64,000 nt of DNA from Acidobacteriaceae bacterium (GCA_003132405.1 PKXQ01000109.1:1-64000), one strand, 5' to 3'; positions 29,387-39,898 are shown, counted from the first letter of the stretch. Made by a program: numbers and translations. Notes: generated from the letters alone by a model not told the origin.

Positions 29387-30067
29387 CTAGGACAGGAAGA
29401 ATTCTTTCGCCAGCGGCAGCCACTCCTGGTCGGGAATGTGGGTGGATACGTCGTTGATGGCCACTCCACCGTCCTGGGCCAAGGCTCCGAGCGCTACTGG
29501 CATGCGGACGCGCAGGCGTCGGGCTGCTTCGTCCATCCAGGAGCGGGCGAGCCCGCCGCCTAACAGGTTCTTGAAACTGGTCTTGGCATCGGGCGCCTGC
29601 ACGGTTACGAGCCAGCCCTCGCCGTAAGGATCGTTGAGCGCCAGCTTTGGATCGCATTCAACCGCCGGGTTGATATCAGCTACCGTGCCCTCGATGGGCG
29701 AAACCATATCAACCTTGCAGCCGTCGCGATAGATGGTGAACATCTTTTGGCCTTGGCGAATCCATTGTCCGCGTTGCGGCAGCGTGATGTTCTCGAGTTT
29801 GCCGATCAGCTTGGTGGCAAAGTCGTCCATACCCACGCGCACCAGGCTGGGGCTCTCGGTCAATGCCCAAGTGTGACCTGGATGATAGCGCAGGTTTTCC
29901 GGCACGGCGAACCCGCCTACTAAGGCCGGCTGAAGACGGGGCGGAGCGTTACGTTCCGCCGCGGCGGCGCGTGTCATCGTAATCGGTTCGGCAATCGTGT
30001 TACGGGTGCGGAAGTAGTCGATTAGTAAGAAGGCTACGAACGTGAAGAGAACCAGTAGGACTGTCAT
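29387..30067 (-). CDS. Membrane-anchored GcvH-like lipoyl-domain protein
   Basis: N-terminal TM; HPGHTWALTESPSLVRVGMDDFATKLIGKLENITLPQRG, GCKVDMVSPIEGTVADIN. Confidence 0.85.
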   Translation of the reverse strand: MTVLLVLFTFVAFLLIDYFRTRNTIAEPITMTRAAAAERNAPPRLQPALVGGFAVPENLRYHPGHTWALTESPSLVRVGMDDFATKLIGKLENITLPQRGQWIRQGQKMFTIYRDGCKVDMVSPIEGTVADINPAVECDPKLALNDPYGEGWLVTVQAPDAKTSFKNLLGGGLARSWMDEAARRLRVRMPVALGALAQDGGVAINDVSTHIPDQEWLPLAKEFFLS

Positions 30068-30456
30068 AAGTCACCTCGTCGGAGGGCCGTCTAGCGAGCC
30101 ACTCAGCACTTTTCTTAAAGGCAATCGCCTCGCCATACCGAAACGTGTCGGGGACGAGCATCCTGCTGTCGCTTATCTGCCCTGAAATGACGAAGATGCG
30201 TGGAACGCGTTTTGTGGTGCGAGATTTCGACATGAAATTGTCAACAACGCTTTGATGCAGTTCGCAACGGTCAAAAAGGCCGCGTTCCAATATTTGAATT
30301 TGGCCGGCGCGAACGACGATTTGAAATCAGTTACTTGCGGGTGGGTGAATGCATCGTTGCATCTGACAACACCAAAGTCGAAGAATGCAACGGTGAAAAT
30401 CGGTCGTGAGATGGGCCGGTTGCAAAACAGCGTTCGCGGCCTGCAAACTACTAAAC

Positions 30457-31356
30457 GTGCCGGAACTGCCCGATATCGCAGCCTACATCAGCGCGCTTGA
30501 GCCGCGGATCGTTGCCCAGCCAATCGAGCACATACGCGTGTCGAGCCCTTTTCTGTTACGTACCGTGCAACCGTCCCTTAAAGATGTGGAAGGCCGCGTG
30601 GTGCGCGAGTTGCGGCGAATCGGCAAGCGCATTGCCATTGGCCTAGACGGCGATCTCTGGCTGGTGCTGCACTTGATGATCGCCGGGCGACTGCACTGGC
30701 GCCAGAGAGGAGCAAAACTGGCAGGTCGCCAGAGCCTGGCAGCTTTCGATTTTCCGAATGGCTCTCTCGTGCTCACGGAGGGCGGCACAAAGCATCGCGC
30801 ATCGCTCTATGTCCTCAGCGGCGAAGAGAGCTTGCAATCGGTCGACCCTGGTGGAATCGACGTCCTCAGTAGCAATTTCGAATCGTTTCGCGAAGCGCTG
30901 ACGGCTGAGAACCGCACGCTGAAAAGAGCGCTTACCGATCCGCGAATATTAAGCGGTATCGGCAATGCGTATTCGGACGAGATCTTGCACGCCGCCCAGT
31001 TGTCTCCTATCGCGCTAACGCAAAAGCTCAAACCCGATGAATGGGAAAGGTTATTCGCCGCGACTCGCGATACTCTGCGGCTGTGGATAGACCGTTTGCG
31101 CGCAGAAGCAAAGGCGGGCTTTCCCGAAAAAGTGACCGCCTTCCGCAAGGAGATGGCAGTTCACGGACATTACGGAGAACCTTGCCCGAGGTGTGGAGAA
31201 AAGATTCAGCGGATTCGCTACGCTGACAACGAAACCAACTATTGTGCTCGCTGCCAGACCGGCGGAAAAGTTTTGGCTGATCGAAGCTTGTCGCGGCTGT
31301 TGCGATCAGACTGGCCGCGTACACTGGACGAACTCGAAGCTCTTAAACGCCGCTAG
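30457..31356 (+). CDS. mutM: Formamidopyrimidine-DNA glycosylase / endonuclease VIII family
   Basis: GTG start, (M)PELPDIAAYISAL; C-terminal zinc finger CPRCGEKIQRIRYADNETNYCARCQ. Confidence 0.88.
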   Translation: MPELPDIAAYISALEPRIVAQPIEHIRVSSPFLLRTVQPSLKDVEGRVVRELRRIGKRIAIGLDGDLWLVLHLMIAGRLHWRQRGAKLAGRQSLAAFDFPNGSLVLTEGGTKHRASLYVLSGEESLQSVDPGGIDVLSSNFESFREALTAENRTLKRALTDPRILSGIGNAYSDEILHAAQLSPIALTQKLKPDEWERLFAATRDTLRLWIDRLRAEAKAGFPEKVTAFRKEMAVHGHYGEPCPRCGEKIQRIRYADNETNYCARCQTGGKVLADRSLSRLLRSDWPRTLDELEALKRR

Positions 31357-31446
31357 AATGTGAAACGCCGACAATTGGACACAAGCCACCTTCGAGACTC
31401 CAATAGCGCGATCCATGTGGAGATTGCCGGTCAGGAGTCGTGACGT

Positions 31447-32076
31447 CTAGGCAGAGACTCTTGCGTCGAGGGTCTGCATAACATCCAGAATCATGCGAAC
31501 GACCGCTTCATCCCCTATGGTTGTATTAATCATCGAGTGGTAAACGACGCGGTCCGGCCATTCAACGTGGAAATACTTTTGGATGAAATCGATGCGTTCG
31601 CGATCGACTGTATCCACGAGCTGTTCGGCTTCATCCGCGCTCTTTCCGCGAGCCCGCAGCCGCCGCACTTTATCTTCTCTCGGAGCGTATAGAAACACGC
31701 GCAACGTATCTTGCCGATTCTTGAGAAACTGCTGCGACCCTCGTCCGACGATGATCGAGTTTCCCGTCTTGGCCGCCTGTTGCACGACCTGTTCCGTAAA
31801 TTTCAAAATGCATTCGCTGTCGACCAGCTTGAGTTTGTGCGCGTTGAGGCTTCCTTCATAACTCCCGCGCAAAAAAGATTTGAAGAGCCTGTAATAAAGA
31901 GGATCGGTTTTTTCCTCTCGACACTCGACGACTGATTTGGGACAGTCAGCCAGCCGCGCGATCTCTTCTGTCAGCAACTGGTCCCAAAGTTTCCACCCCA
32001 GCTGCTTCGACAGAAGTTGAGCGATCTCCCCGCCGCCGCTGCCGTACTCGCGTTCAATGGTGATGATTTTTATCAT
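31447..32076 (-). CDS. Cytidylate kinase-like family protein
   Basis: ITIEREYGSGGGEIAQLLSKQLGWKLWDQLL; P-loop-like start and LID Arg cluster. Confidence 0.85.
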   Translation of the reverse strand: MIKIITIEREYGSGGGEIAQLLSKQLGWKLWDQLLTEEIARLADCPKSVVECREEKTDPLYYRLFKSFLRGSYEGSLNAHKLKLVDSECILKFTEQVVQQAAKTGNSIIVGRGSQQFLKNRQDTLRVFLYAPREDKVRRLRARGKSADEAEQLVDTVDRERIDFIQKYFHVEWPDRVVYHSMINTTIGDEAVVRMILDVMQTLDARVSA

Positions 32077-32117
32077 GTTTGTACAATTCTAAGTCCACGC
32101 GCCTCGCGTTTCGATTC

Positions 32118-33020
32118 TCAAATGTGTACGGCGAGAACGGGGCACGGTCCCAGCTGCAGCACCCTATAGGTTGTCGAACCAAACACCGCTAGATCCAACG
32201 CGCCACGGCCACGCACTCCCATCGCCACCATGTCGATTTGCGCTTCCACGGCGAGCTGAATGATCTGCTGGTACGGCTTTCCAACGCGCACCGCCGTTTT
32301 AATCTTGAGTGTCTTGCGCACTTCTTGTGGAATCAGTTTATCGAGTTGCTCCGTCGCTGTCGCTGTAGCCTGCTCCAAGCTGGGCGCGCTGGGGACGTCC
32401 TCCAACACGTGCAGCAATGTGAGCTCGGCGTTGTACTCTTCTGTTGCCGAGACGGCCCAGTGTAAAGCTCGCTCTGAATTCTCGGAGAAATCCGTACAGA
32501 AAACAATTCGGTCCAGGTGGTGGTGGCGTTCCCGCTCTTGATTCGCGGCGGTGTCCGCTGCAGTCGACTCCCGTCGCGGATTACATACCGCCAGCACCGG
32601 ACAGGGAGTCCTACGCATCACTCGATTGGTCACGGACCCCAGCACCAGGCGATCATAGCCTCGCCGCCCGTGCGTTCCCATGACGATCAAGTCCGCTTTG
32701 TGTGCCTGCACAAATGAAAAAATACAGTCTGGAGCCGTTCCCTCGTGCACCACCAGATCTGGCAGAATTTCGCTGCGGGTGTGTTTCTTCACAAATTCAC
32801 TTAGCTGCTCATCGCCCCCCTCGCGAAGCGTCCGGCAGAATTCCGCATAGTCTCCTGCGCTCGCAGCGTAGTCGGCGTAAGGATAGCGCGACACCTCCAC
32901 GATGTTCAGCGCCACCAGCCTGGCTCGATAGTGCTCGGCCACCGATAGAGCATAACGATATGCCCTGATCGAGAACTCCGAGAAATCGATGGGGCAAACG
33001 ATGAGTTTAATTTCCAGCAT
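32118..33020 (-). CDS. Tandem universal stress protein (UspA x2)
   Basis: Two Usp domains; VMGTHGRRGYDRLVLGSVTNRVMR and AMGVRGRGALDLAVFGSTTYRVL. Confidence 0.92.
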   Translation of the reverse strand: MLEIKLIVCPIDFSEFSIRAYRYALSVAEHYRARLVALNIVEVSRYPYADYAASAGDYAEFCRTLREGGDEQLSEFVKKHTRSEILPDLVVHEGTAPDCIFSFVQAHKADLIVMGTHGRRGYDRLVLGSVTNRVMRRTPCPVLAVCNPRRESTAADTAANQERERHHHLDRIVFCTDFSENSERALHWAVSATEEYNAELTLLHVLEDVPSAPSLEQATATATEQLDKLIPQEVRKTLKIKTAVRVGKPYQQIIQLAVEAQIDMVAMGVRGRGALDLAVFGSTTYRVLQLGPCPVLAVHI

Positions 33021-33062
33021 GGCTGCCTTCGTAACTCACTCCGCATTGCATCAAATTAATTA

Positions 33063-34658
33063 TTACTCCGCGACTCTTACCCCGCCACCACCGGGATCAT
33101 TCTTCCTCAAAGCAAAAGACAGACAGAACATGATCCCAGCGCCCACGCAAAGAACCATAAATGTATCGATGTACGCCAAGCTTGCCGCCTGTGCCTGCAA
33201 TGATTGATAAATCTGGGCGTAAGCCGTCATCTGCGACTCGTGCTTGCCCACGCCTGAGTTGGCCAGGCGCTGAGCGAGGCCGTTCGCCGAATTGATGAAA
33301 TTGGGATTGTCGACTCTCACAGTTTCCACCAGCCGTGCCTGATGGAATTGCGAACGCCGCGCAATCAATGTCGTGACTAAGGACGTTCCCACGCTGCTTC
33401 CCATATTGCGCATAAAATTGATGATGCCGGCGACCGAGTTGTTCTTATCGGGAGCGATTCCGACGTAAGCCACCAGCGTAATCGGAACGAAGAGGAATCC
33501 GAGACCAATGACCTGTGTGATGCGCAGCCATGTGGCGGCGCTGAAACTGATCTGCAAATCAATTCGCTTAGTAGAATAGAACATAGCAATCGACAGCGCG
33601 AGCCAGCCAAATCCGATCAATCGCCGCGCCTGAATCTTCGTCGTTAACTGGCCCATGATGGGCATCTCAATCAGCAAGACCAGGCCTCCCGCCGAAAGAG
33701 CCAGCCCCGCAAGTTGCGATGTGTATCCCAAAAGCGTTTGAAGAAATTGCGGCATTAGGACCAGACTGCTGAACAACAGAATGCCGAGCGTGAACATCAT
33801 CAAGCTCGAACTCGCGAAGTTAAAGCTCTTGAACATGCGGACGTCGATGATCGGCGCTTTTTGATACCACTCCCAGATCACCAGCGAGATCAGGCAAACG
33901 GTTGAGACAACGATCAAAGTCGTGATGAAGCGCGATCCGAACCAATCATCTTCCTGACCCTTATCGAGCAGCACCTGCAATGCTCCGACGCCGAGCGCCA
34001 GCAGAGCGATGCCGATGTAGTCCAATTTCACTCCGGCCGCTTTGATCCGGGCTAAATAAGGAGGATCCTCGACAAAGCGCCGCACCAGAAACCATGTCGC
34101 TACGCCAACCGGCAGATTGATGAAAAAAATCCAGCGCCACGAATAGTTAAAAGTGATCCAGCCGCCGAGCGTTGGCCCAATAGTGGGCGCCATGATGGCG
34201 GTGATGCCATAAAGCGCAAACGCCAGGCCCCGCTGTTGTGGCGGAAATGTATCTGCCAGAATGGCCTGAGCCATCGGCTGCAATCCGCCGCCGCCGAAAC
34301 CCTGCAACACCCGGAAGAGAAGAAGAAATCCGAGACTCGGCGCAATACCGCACAGCAGGGAACTCACGGTAAAAATGCCGAGGCAGGCCATGAAAAACCG
34401 CTTTCGTCCGAATGCGCCTGCGAGCCAGCCGCTGATCGGCAGAATAATGGCGTTCGAGACGAGATACGAAGTCAACACCCAAGTACTTTGATCGTTGCTT
34501 GCGCCCAGATTTCCGGCCATATAGGGCAAGGCCACATTGGCGATGCTGGTGTCGAGCACCTCCATGAAGGCCGCCAGAGCCACAACAACGGCAATCAGCC
34601 AAGGATTGTACTTGGGCCGCCAAACATCCTGGTCGAGGGCTAGAGTAGCCGAGCTCAT
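33063..34658 (-). CDS. DHA2-family MFS efflux transporter (EmrB-like)
   Basis: 14-TM DHA2; LAAFMEVLDTSIANVALPYMAGNLGAS. Confidence 0.93.
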   Translation of the reverse strand: MSSATLALDQDVWRPKYNPWLIAVVVALAAFMEVLDTSIANVALPYMAGNLGASNDQSTWVLTSYLVSNAIILPISGWLAGAFGRKRFFMACLGIFTVSSLLCGIAPSLGFLLLFRVLQGFGGGGLQPMAQAILADTFPPQQRGLAFALYGITAIMAPTIGPTLGGWITFNYSWRWIFFINLPVGVATWFLVRRFVEDPPYLARIKAAGVKLDYIGIALLALGVGALQVLLDKGQEDDWFGSRFITTLIVVSTVCLISLVIWEWYQKAPIIDVRMFKSFNFASSSLMMFTLGILLFSSLVLMPQFLQTLLGYTSQLAGLALSAGGLVLLIEMPIMGQLTTKIQARRLIGFGWLALSIAMFYSTKRIDLQISFSAATWLRITQVIGLGFLFVPITLVAYVGIAPDKNNSVAGIINFMRNMGSSVGTSLVTTLIARRSQFHQARLVETVRVDNPNFINSANGLAQRLANSGVGKHESQMTAYAQIYQSLQAQAASLAYIDTFMVLCVGAGIMFCLSFALRKNDPGGGGVRVAE

Positions 34659-34682
34659 CTTGCGGAACTCACAAAGCAGAAA

Positions 34683-35954
34683 TCATTGCAGGTACACGTC
34701 GGGCACCACGTTCATGCCCGGTCGAAGCCGGCGGTCATGATTCTCTCCAGGATCGAGAACGATCTTTACTGGAATCCTCTGCACAATCTTCACGTAGTTT
34801 CCAGTGGCATTCTCCGGCGGAAGCAGACTGAAGAGCGGCCCGGTTGCGCCCGCGATGCTGTCCACGTGACCCTTGAGCGTGCGCCCGCTCGAGTCAATAT
34901 GAATCTCAGCTCTCTGCCCAACCTGCATGTGCTTCAGCTGGGTCTCTTTAAAGTTTGCTGTGACCCACACTTCATCGAGCGGCACCACGGTAAGCAGTTG
35001 CTGCCCGTCGGCCACATTCATCCCGACGACGACAGTCTTATTTACTTCACCGTTGACCGGAGCAACGATCTTCGTGTATCCGAGATTCAGCTGCGCCTGC
35101 TCCAGCAGCGCACGCTTTTGCTCAACATCCGCGAGTGCAGCCTGGACGCGAGCCCGGGTCGATGACACTTGCTGCGGGCCAGTCTCCGCAGACTGGTGGT
35201 TGGCATCGGCCTGCACCAAGCGGCTCCGTGCCTGGTTCACGAATTGCTGCGCGGCGGATTCACTGGCATGGGCTGACGCTACTGTCGCCGTGCTCGACTT
35301 AGCCGCAGCCAATGCCTGATCGTAGATTTGCTGCGACACTTCCCGCTTGTCGACCAGCAACTTATAACGGTGCAGATCGTCTTGCGCTTTAACATCGTTT
35401 GCTTCGGCCGCCTCCACTTGCGATTGAGCGGCATTTAGCTGCCTCTCGGCGGCGATGACTCCGGCGTTTGCATCTTCGATGCCCGACGCGGCAAACTTCA
35501 ACTGGCTCGTAGTGTTTACCGACGTAATCGGAACTGTGATATTCAGCGATTTCGCGGTTTGTTCGGCATTGGCAAGATTCGCCTGTGCCTGCGCCACCGC
35601 AACCTCATAGTCTTTGGGATCGATCTCCACCAGCACCGTGCCCTTCTCGATCCACTGGTTGTCGTCGACGTTGACTTTCACCACGTAGCCGGAAACGCGC
35701 GCGCTCACAGGGTAGAGGTGAACATCCGCCTGCGCGTCGTCAGTCGATTCGTAGCTGTTCAGGTAGCGCCACAAGAACACGCCGCCGATAATCACGACCG
35801 CGACGACCACCAGAATTATGATATTTCTGCGGAGTTTGGGACTTCGGCGTGCAGGCGGCGTATAGTTTCGATCCGCCAGGGGCGGCGAGCCAGCCGGCGA
35901 TTCTTTGCCTGCCTCAGGTACTGAACGGGGTGGGTTCTCTTCCGCCATGTTCAT
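34683..35954 (-). CDS. HlyD/EmrA-family membrane fusion protein
   Basis: Single TM, lipoyl/barrel-sandwich segments, EIDPKDYEVAVAQAQANL. Confidence 0.93.
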   Translation of the reverse strand: MNMAEENPPRSVPEAGKESPAGSPPLADRNYTPPARRSPKLRRNIIILVVVAVVIIGGVFLWRYLNSYESTDDAQADVHLYPVSARVSGYVVKVNVDDNQWIEKGTVLVEIDPKDYEVAVAQAQANLANAEQTAKSLNITVPITSVNTTSQLKFAASGIEDANAGVIAAERQLNAAQSQVEAAEANDVKAQDDLHRYKLLVDKREVSQQIYDQALAAAKSSTATVASAHASESAAQQFVNQARSRLVQADANHQSAETGPQQVSSTRARVQAALADVEQKRALLEQAQLNLGYTKIVAPVNGEVNKTVVVGMNVADGQQLLTVVPLDEVWVTANFKETQLKHMQVGQRAEIHIDSSGRTLKGHVDSIAGATGPLFSLLPPENATGNYVKIVQRIPVKIVLDPGENHDRRLRPGMNVVPDVYLQ

Positions 35955-37447
35955 TTTCCTTTGAAATATTCCTTGACGCCCGCTTCGGCAGTGCCGAAAG
36001 CGCGAACCAGGGAAATTTTTGCGTAATTATAGTCGTAGAGACTTGAGATGTACTGCTCGTGCGCACTCGCGACCGCCTCTTGCGATTGCACCACTTCCAC
36101 GGTGTCGGTGACACCCGCGCTGAAACGGTCGCGCGACTGGGTCAGCGTCTGTTCCGCCAAATCGATGTTGCTCTGCGCCACGCTTACCAGAGCCGCCGAC
36201 GATTGCAGATTGAGCAACGCAGCGCGCACGTCGGAGTCGATCTGCGCTCGCAGATTCTCCAGGCGTTCTCGGCTCTGCTCGAGTCTCGCATCGGCCTGCA
36301 AAACATCGCCGTGAACGCTACCACCCTGAAAGATCGGAATCGTCAGCGTCCCACGCACATCTGCGACAGTCGTTGCCGTAGAAGGATGCGACCCTCCCAG
36401 CCCATAATCCGCGTCCACCGAGAGCGACGGGAGATACCCGCCCAGCGCGGCCTTCCGTGAGAACTCCGCTGCCCTCACGTCGTTCATCGCCGCCTGATAA
36501 TCGGAGCGCGAAGCGTATGCGCGTTTCAAAGCCTCCTCGACGGTAATGTCTTCGAACGGCTGGTAAGGCGACTTGTCCGCGAATTCGAATTCCTGCCCCG
36601 GAGCCAAGCCGATCACCCGCGCCACGGTCAGCTTCTGGATGGCGAAGTTGTTCTTCGCCTGGATCAACTGTTGCTGCCGGGTCTGGAACTCCACCTTGGC
36701 GCGCAGGCCGTCGATGTCCGGCGATGTGCCCGCATTCACCTGGTCCGTTGCCTGATCGTAGATCGCCTGTGCCGTCTGCACCTGCGCTTCTGCCGTTTCA
36801 ATGCGGGCTCCGTCGGCGATCGCCTGCAAATAGGTATAGCCCACGGCCAGCACAACCAGATCGCGAGCGTCCTTGAAGGTATAGCTGGCTGCCCTCAAAC
36901 TCTGGCTGGCCGCGCGGGTAGAGTTGATTGACTTCCAATCGAATAGCTTCTCTGTCACATTCGCACGCGCGTCAAAGTAAGAAAAAGGGCCCACGGATGG
37001 TGAGGGGAGATGGAAGGCGCTAGCGAGACCAGCAAAGCCCAGTTCATCAATATTGACTTTCGACTCCGCTGCGTAAGGCGACGCCGTCACGTGCGGCAGA
37101 AGAACGCTTAATGCCTCCCAGCGCTCTCCGCGCGCCGCGCCAATGTCCGCGTGCGAAAGCAGCAGCCCGAGATTTTGTTTCAATCCGCGATCGATGGCTT
37201 CCTGCAGCGAAAGCGACAGCACCCCCGGAACCAGTTTAGCGGGCACGCTGCTTGCAAATGGACTCACTCCGCCTGTTCCGGGGATGGCCTGGCCCGGAGT
37301 GCTCGGCCCCGAGGGGGTCCCCGTTTGTGCAAGGGATGTTGCTGCTCCAAAAAGCAAGACTCCAGCCAGCACGAAACTGCGGCGGCATTCGTCTATGAAT
37401 TCCAAAGAGACTCCTTCTTTTAGTGACACTAAGACTCTTGCCCACAA
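35951..37447 (-). CDS. TolC-family outer membrane efflux protein
   Basis: Two OEP-type repeats; overlaps the EmrA-like start. Confidence 0.92.
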   Translation of the reverse strand: MWARVLVSLKEGVSLEFIDECRRSFVLAGVLLFGAATSLAQTGTPSGPSTPGQAIPGTGGVSPFASSVPAKLVPGVLSLSLQEAIDRGLKQNLGLLLSHADIGAARGERWEALSVLLPHVTASPYAAESKVNIDELGFAGLASAFHLPSPSVGPFSYFDARANVTEKLFDWKSINSTRAASQSLRAASYTFKDARDLVVLAVGYTYLQAIADGARIETAEAQVQTAQAIYDQATDQVNAGTSPDIDGLRAKVEFQTRQQQLIQAKNNFAIQKLTVARVIGLAPGQEFEFADKSPYQPFEDITVEEALKRAYASRSDYQAAMNDVRAAEFSRKAALGGYLPSLSVDADYGLGGSHPSTATTVADVRGTLTIPIFQGGSVHGDVLQADARLEQSRERLENLRAQIDSDVRAALLNLQSSAALVSVAQSNIDLAEQTLTQSRDRFSAGVTDTVEVVQSQEAVASAHEQYISSLYDYNYAKISLVRAFGTAEAGVKEYFKGK

Positions 37448-37551
37448 GCAGGTGGGATAAGATAATACGCCGCGTGGTGGAGCACAAGCGCCTTCGGCCG
37501 CTTCGTGGTCTTCTCTGGCCTATCGCGCCGCCATCTTACGGGGCGGATGCG

Positions 37552-38145
37552 TCAAGCTCGCGCCTTCTCGATCATTTCCTCCCAGATGCCTTTTGATTTG
37601 AGAATCACTTCAATGGATTCACGGACTGCGCCTTTTCCTGCGACCGCTTTTGTCGTATAGTGCGCCGTTTCTTTTACTTCGGGCACGGCGTCGCCGACAG
37701 CGATCGCGAGACCGGCACGCCGCATTAATGGGAGATCGGGAAGATCATCGCCGATATAAGCGACAGCCGAATCGGAAACGCCTGCTTTCCGCAGGATTTC
37801 TTCATAGGCTGGCATCTTTAGTGGCTGTTTCATATAGATGAATTCCATCTTCATTTCGTGAGCACGGCGTAGAAGCGCAGCACTCTCGCGGCCCGTAATG
37901 CAGCCGGTGCGCAGGCCGGCGGTTTGGGCCAAAGTGAGGCCCTGACCGTCGTGCGCATCAAAAGTTTTAATTTCGAGCGCCGTGCCGTCTGTCTTTGAAA
38001 GCAGCGTGACGCCGCCGTCGGTCATGGTGCCGTCCACATCCATGAGGAGCAGTTTGATTTGAGCAGCGCGCTTTTTGAGCGCAGGAGAAATTTTTGGAAA
38101 ACGGGCCAATGATGCCTCCACAGAAGTCAAAGTGAGTCTAGTCAA
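37552..38145 (-). CDS. KdsC-like HAD phosphatase
   Basis: LLLMDVDGTMTDGGV, TGRESAALLRRA, YIGDDLPDLPLMRRAGLAIAVGDA. Confidence 0.88.
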   Translation of the reverse strand: MTRLTLTSVEASLARFPKISPALKKRAAQIKLLLMDVDGTMTDGGVTLLSKTDGTALEIKTFDAHDGQGLTLAQTAGLRTGCITGRESAALLRRAHEMKMEFIYMKQPLKMPAYEEILRKAGVSDSAVAYIGDDLPDLPLMRRAGLAIAVGDAVPEVKETAHYTTKAVAGKGAVRESIEVILKSKGIWEEMIEKARA

Positions 38146-38284
38146 AACCCTTGTTGCTCGTTGCCTGCTACAGTCTCCGCTCGCGAAATGGAGCGGCGCT
38201 GATCTATACAGTCGAAGGAGAACAGTCTAACCGACTATCGTCTGGGTTTTGCCGCCGGCATAGCGTCGGTGCTAGACTGCGCCA

Positions 38285-38764
38285 ATGGCTACCAAGAAGA
38301 AAGCTAGAAACAAGTCGACAACATCCAAGAAAAGCACCAGTAAGAAGTCGAAGCCGGTGCAAAAGAAGCCGACGCGGAAACGAACAACGCCTACGAAATC
38401 AGCGAAGCGAGTGGTCACTCCGAAAAGAGCCACAGCGAAAAACAAGGTCGTGCAGAAAACAGCTAGCCGGAAGATCGCCAGCGCGCGCAATAAGAAGACT
38501 CGGACCAAGAACCAGGAGCGGGAAGTGTTCGGCCTCCCGCGTGGTGTCTCACGCTCGGGCGAGGAAGCGGGAGATTTGCAGGGCTTATCGAACGTCGAGA
38601 GTGCTGATTCGGAAAGTGTCGACGAGTTGGTCGAGGAGGGAAACGCCTTTGAGGCTGGAGTGATATCGGGAGTCGAAGAGGCGGGAGACCGCGACGAGAA
38701 GGAAGTGCGCACCCGCGAGGTGCCCGAAGATGACATACCCGGCGAGTACCTCGATGAAGACTAA
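38285..38764 (+). CDS. Histone H1-like basic N-terminus fused to an acidic C-terminal domain
   Basis: MATKKKARNKSTTSKKSTSKKSKPVQKK... then VDELVEEGNAFEAGVISGVEEAGDRDEKEVRTREVPEDDIPGEYLDED. Confidence 0.8.
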   Translation: MATKKKARNKSTTSKKSTSKKSKPVQKKPTRKRTTPTKSAKRVVTPKRATAKNKVVQKTASRKIASARNKKTRTKNQEREVFGLPRGVSRSGEEAGDLQGLSNVESADSESVDELVEEGNAFEAGVISGVEEAGDRDEKEVRTREVPEDDIPGEYLDED

Positions 38765-38808
38765 CAAAGACGAAGATTAACGGGACGAAGATTAAAGACG
38801 AAGACTGA
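38753..38808. repeat. Stop-anchored iteration of GAYGAAGAYTRA
   Basis: GATGAAGACTAA (true stop) 38753, GACGAAGATTAA 38769 and 38784, GACGAAGACTGA 38797. Confidence 0.8.
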
Positions 38809-39029
38809 CTCGAGTCGCAATCCGCTCTTTTTCTCTCGGTAGCTGACCGATAGCCGTCAACTCTTGTTCTGCGCAAACGCCCGCAAGCTTGCGCGCAGAC
38901 CGGAAATCGCCTGTCTGGGCAAATTGTGGACAATGACAGATTTGATCATTTGGCGATAATCCTCGAAACCACGCGCCCCTCGCCTCCTATACAATTAGGG
39001 CCGCACCAAAAATACCCGAGGGGGTGAAA

Positions 39030-39389
39030 ATGTCCAATCTACAGAATGCATTACGCGAGCTTCGCGAAAAGCGCCATCGAGCGCAGATGGAAATTGAGAA
39101 GTTGAACCAGGTGATTTCCGGGATCGAGTCCTTGAGCGGCGCGGAAACATCCCACAAGGCAACCCAACCGACGCGAGTAGTATCGGCAGCGTCGCGGCGA
39201 AAAATGGCTCAGGCGCAGAAAGCGCGATGGGCAAGCATACGGAAACAGTCGCAGTCGGCGTCGGCGGGAAAGACAGCCAGTTCCGCTCCTGCGAAAAAGC
39301 GCACTATGTCGGCCGCCGCGCGCAAGAAAATCGCAGCAGCTCAAAAAGCACGGTGGGCGAAGGTTAAAGCACAGCAGAAAGCGGCCTAG
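39030..39389 (+). CDS. Small basic protein with repeated KARWA motif
   Basis: SAASRRKMAQAQKARWASIRKQ and SAAARKKIAAAQKARWAKVKAQ internal duplication. Confidence 0.75.
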   Translation: MSNLQNALRELREKRHRAQMEIEKLNQVISGIESLSGAETSHKATQPTRVVSAASRRKMAQAQKARWASIRKQSQSASAGKTASSAPAKKRTMSAAARKKIAAAQKARWAKVKAQQKAA

Positions 39390-39898
39390 ATCTATATTTG
39401 TCAGTCAGGGCGGTTACCGCCCAGGCCCTGTGAGAGCAGGTCGCGCTCGGATCGTTTGCGTGGCCTGGCTCACCTGCCCGTTCACTTTCTTGGCTAAGCA
39501 GGGCGATGAAGAAACCTGCGTTGCGAGTGACCAAATGGCTAAAGGATATTCCCATTGAAGGTTGCTGCAGCTTGTGTCCGGGGACGCTCTTCCAGGCAGC
39601 ATCGCCTCATCACCGCCCCGAAAAGGCTGAATACGTCGAAAGATTGCAACTAGCATTTGATCGGCATGTCGCTGATTTGCATAGCCAGAAAGCGCCACTC
39701 TGACTCTTTTTGCAAGTCGGTAGCCGACGACCAAGGTGATTGTCGGGCGCGAAAATTCCCACTTGAGTGCCCCCACCCGCTTGTGTTCTCATTAACCAGG
39801 GAAGCTGCCTCGTGGGGCTGCCCCAGCGCGCTATAACCTTTAACCCTCAACCTCATCTTTCAGCCGAAATTACGAGAGGAACATCTGAGGAGAAAATC

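Noticed and set aside
39506-39703. 65-aa plus-strand ORF (MKKPALRVTKWLKDIPIEGCCSLCPGTLF...)
   Set aside because: Plausible but too short, with no clear family or RBS support.
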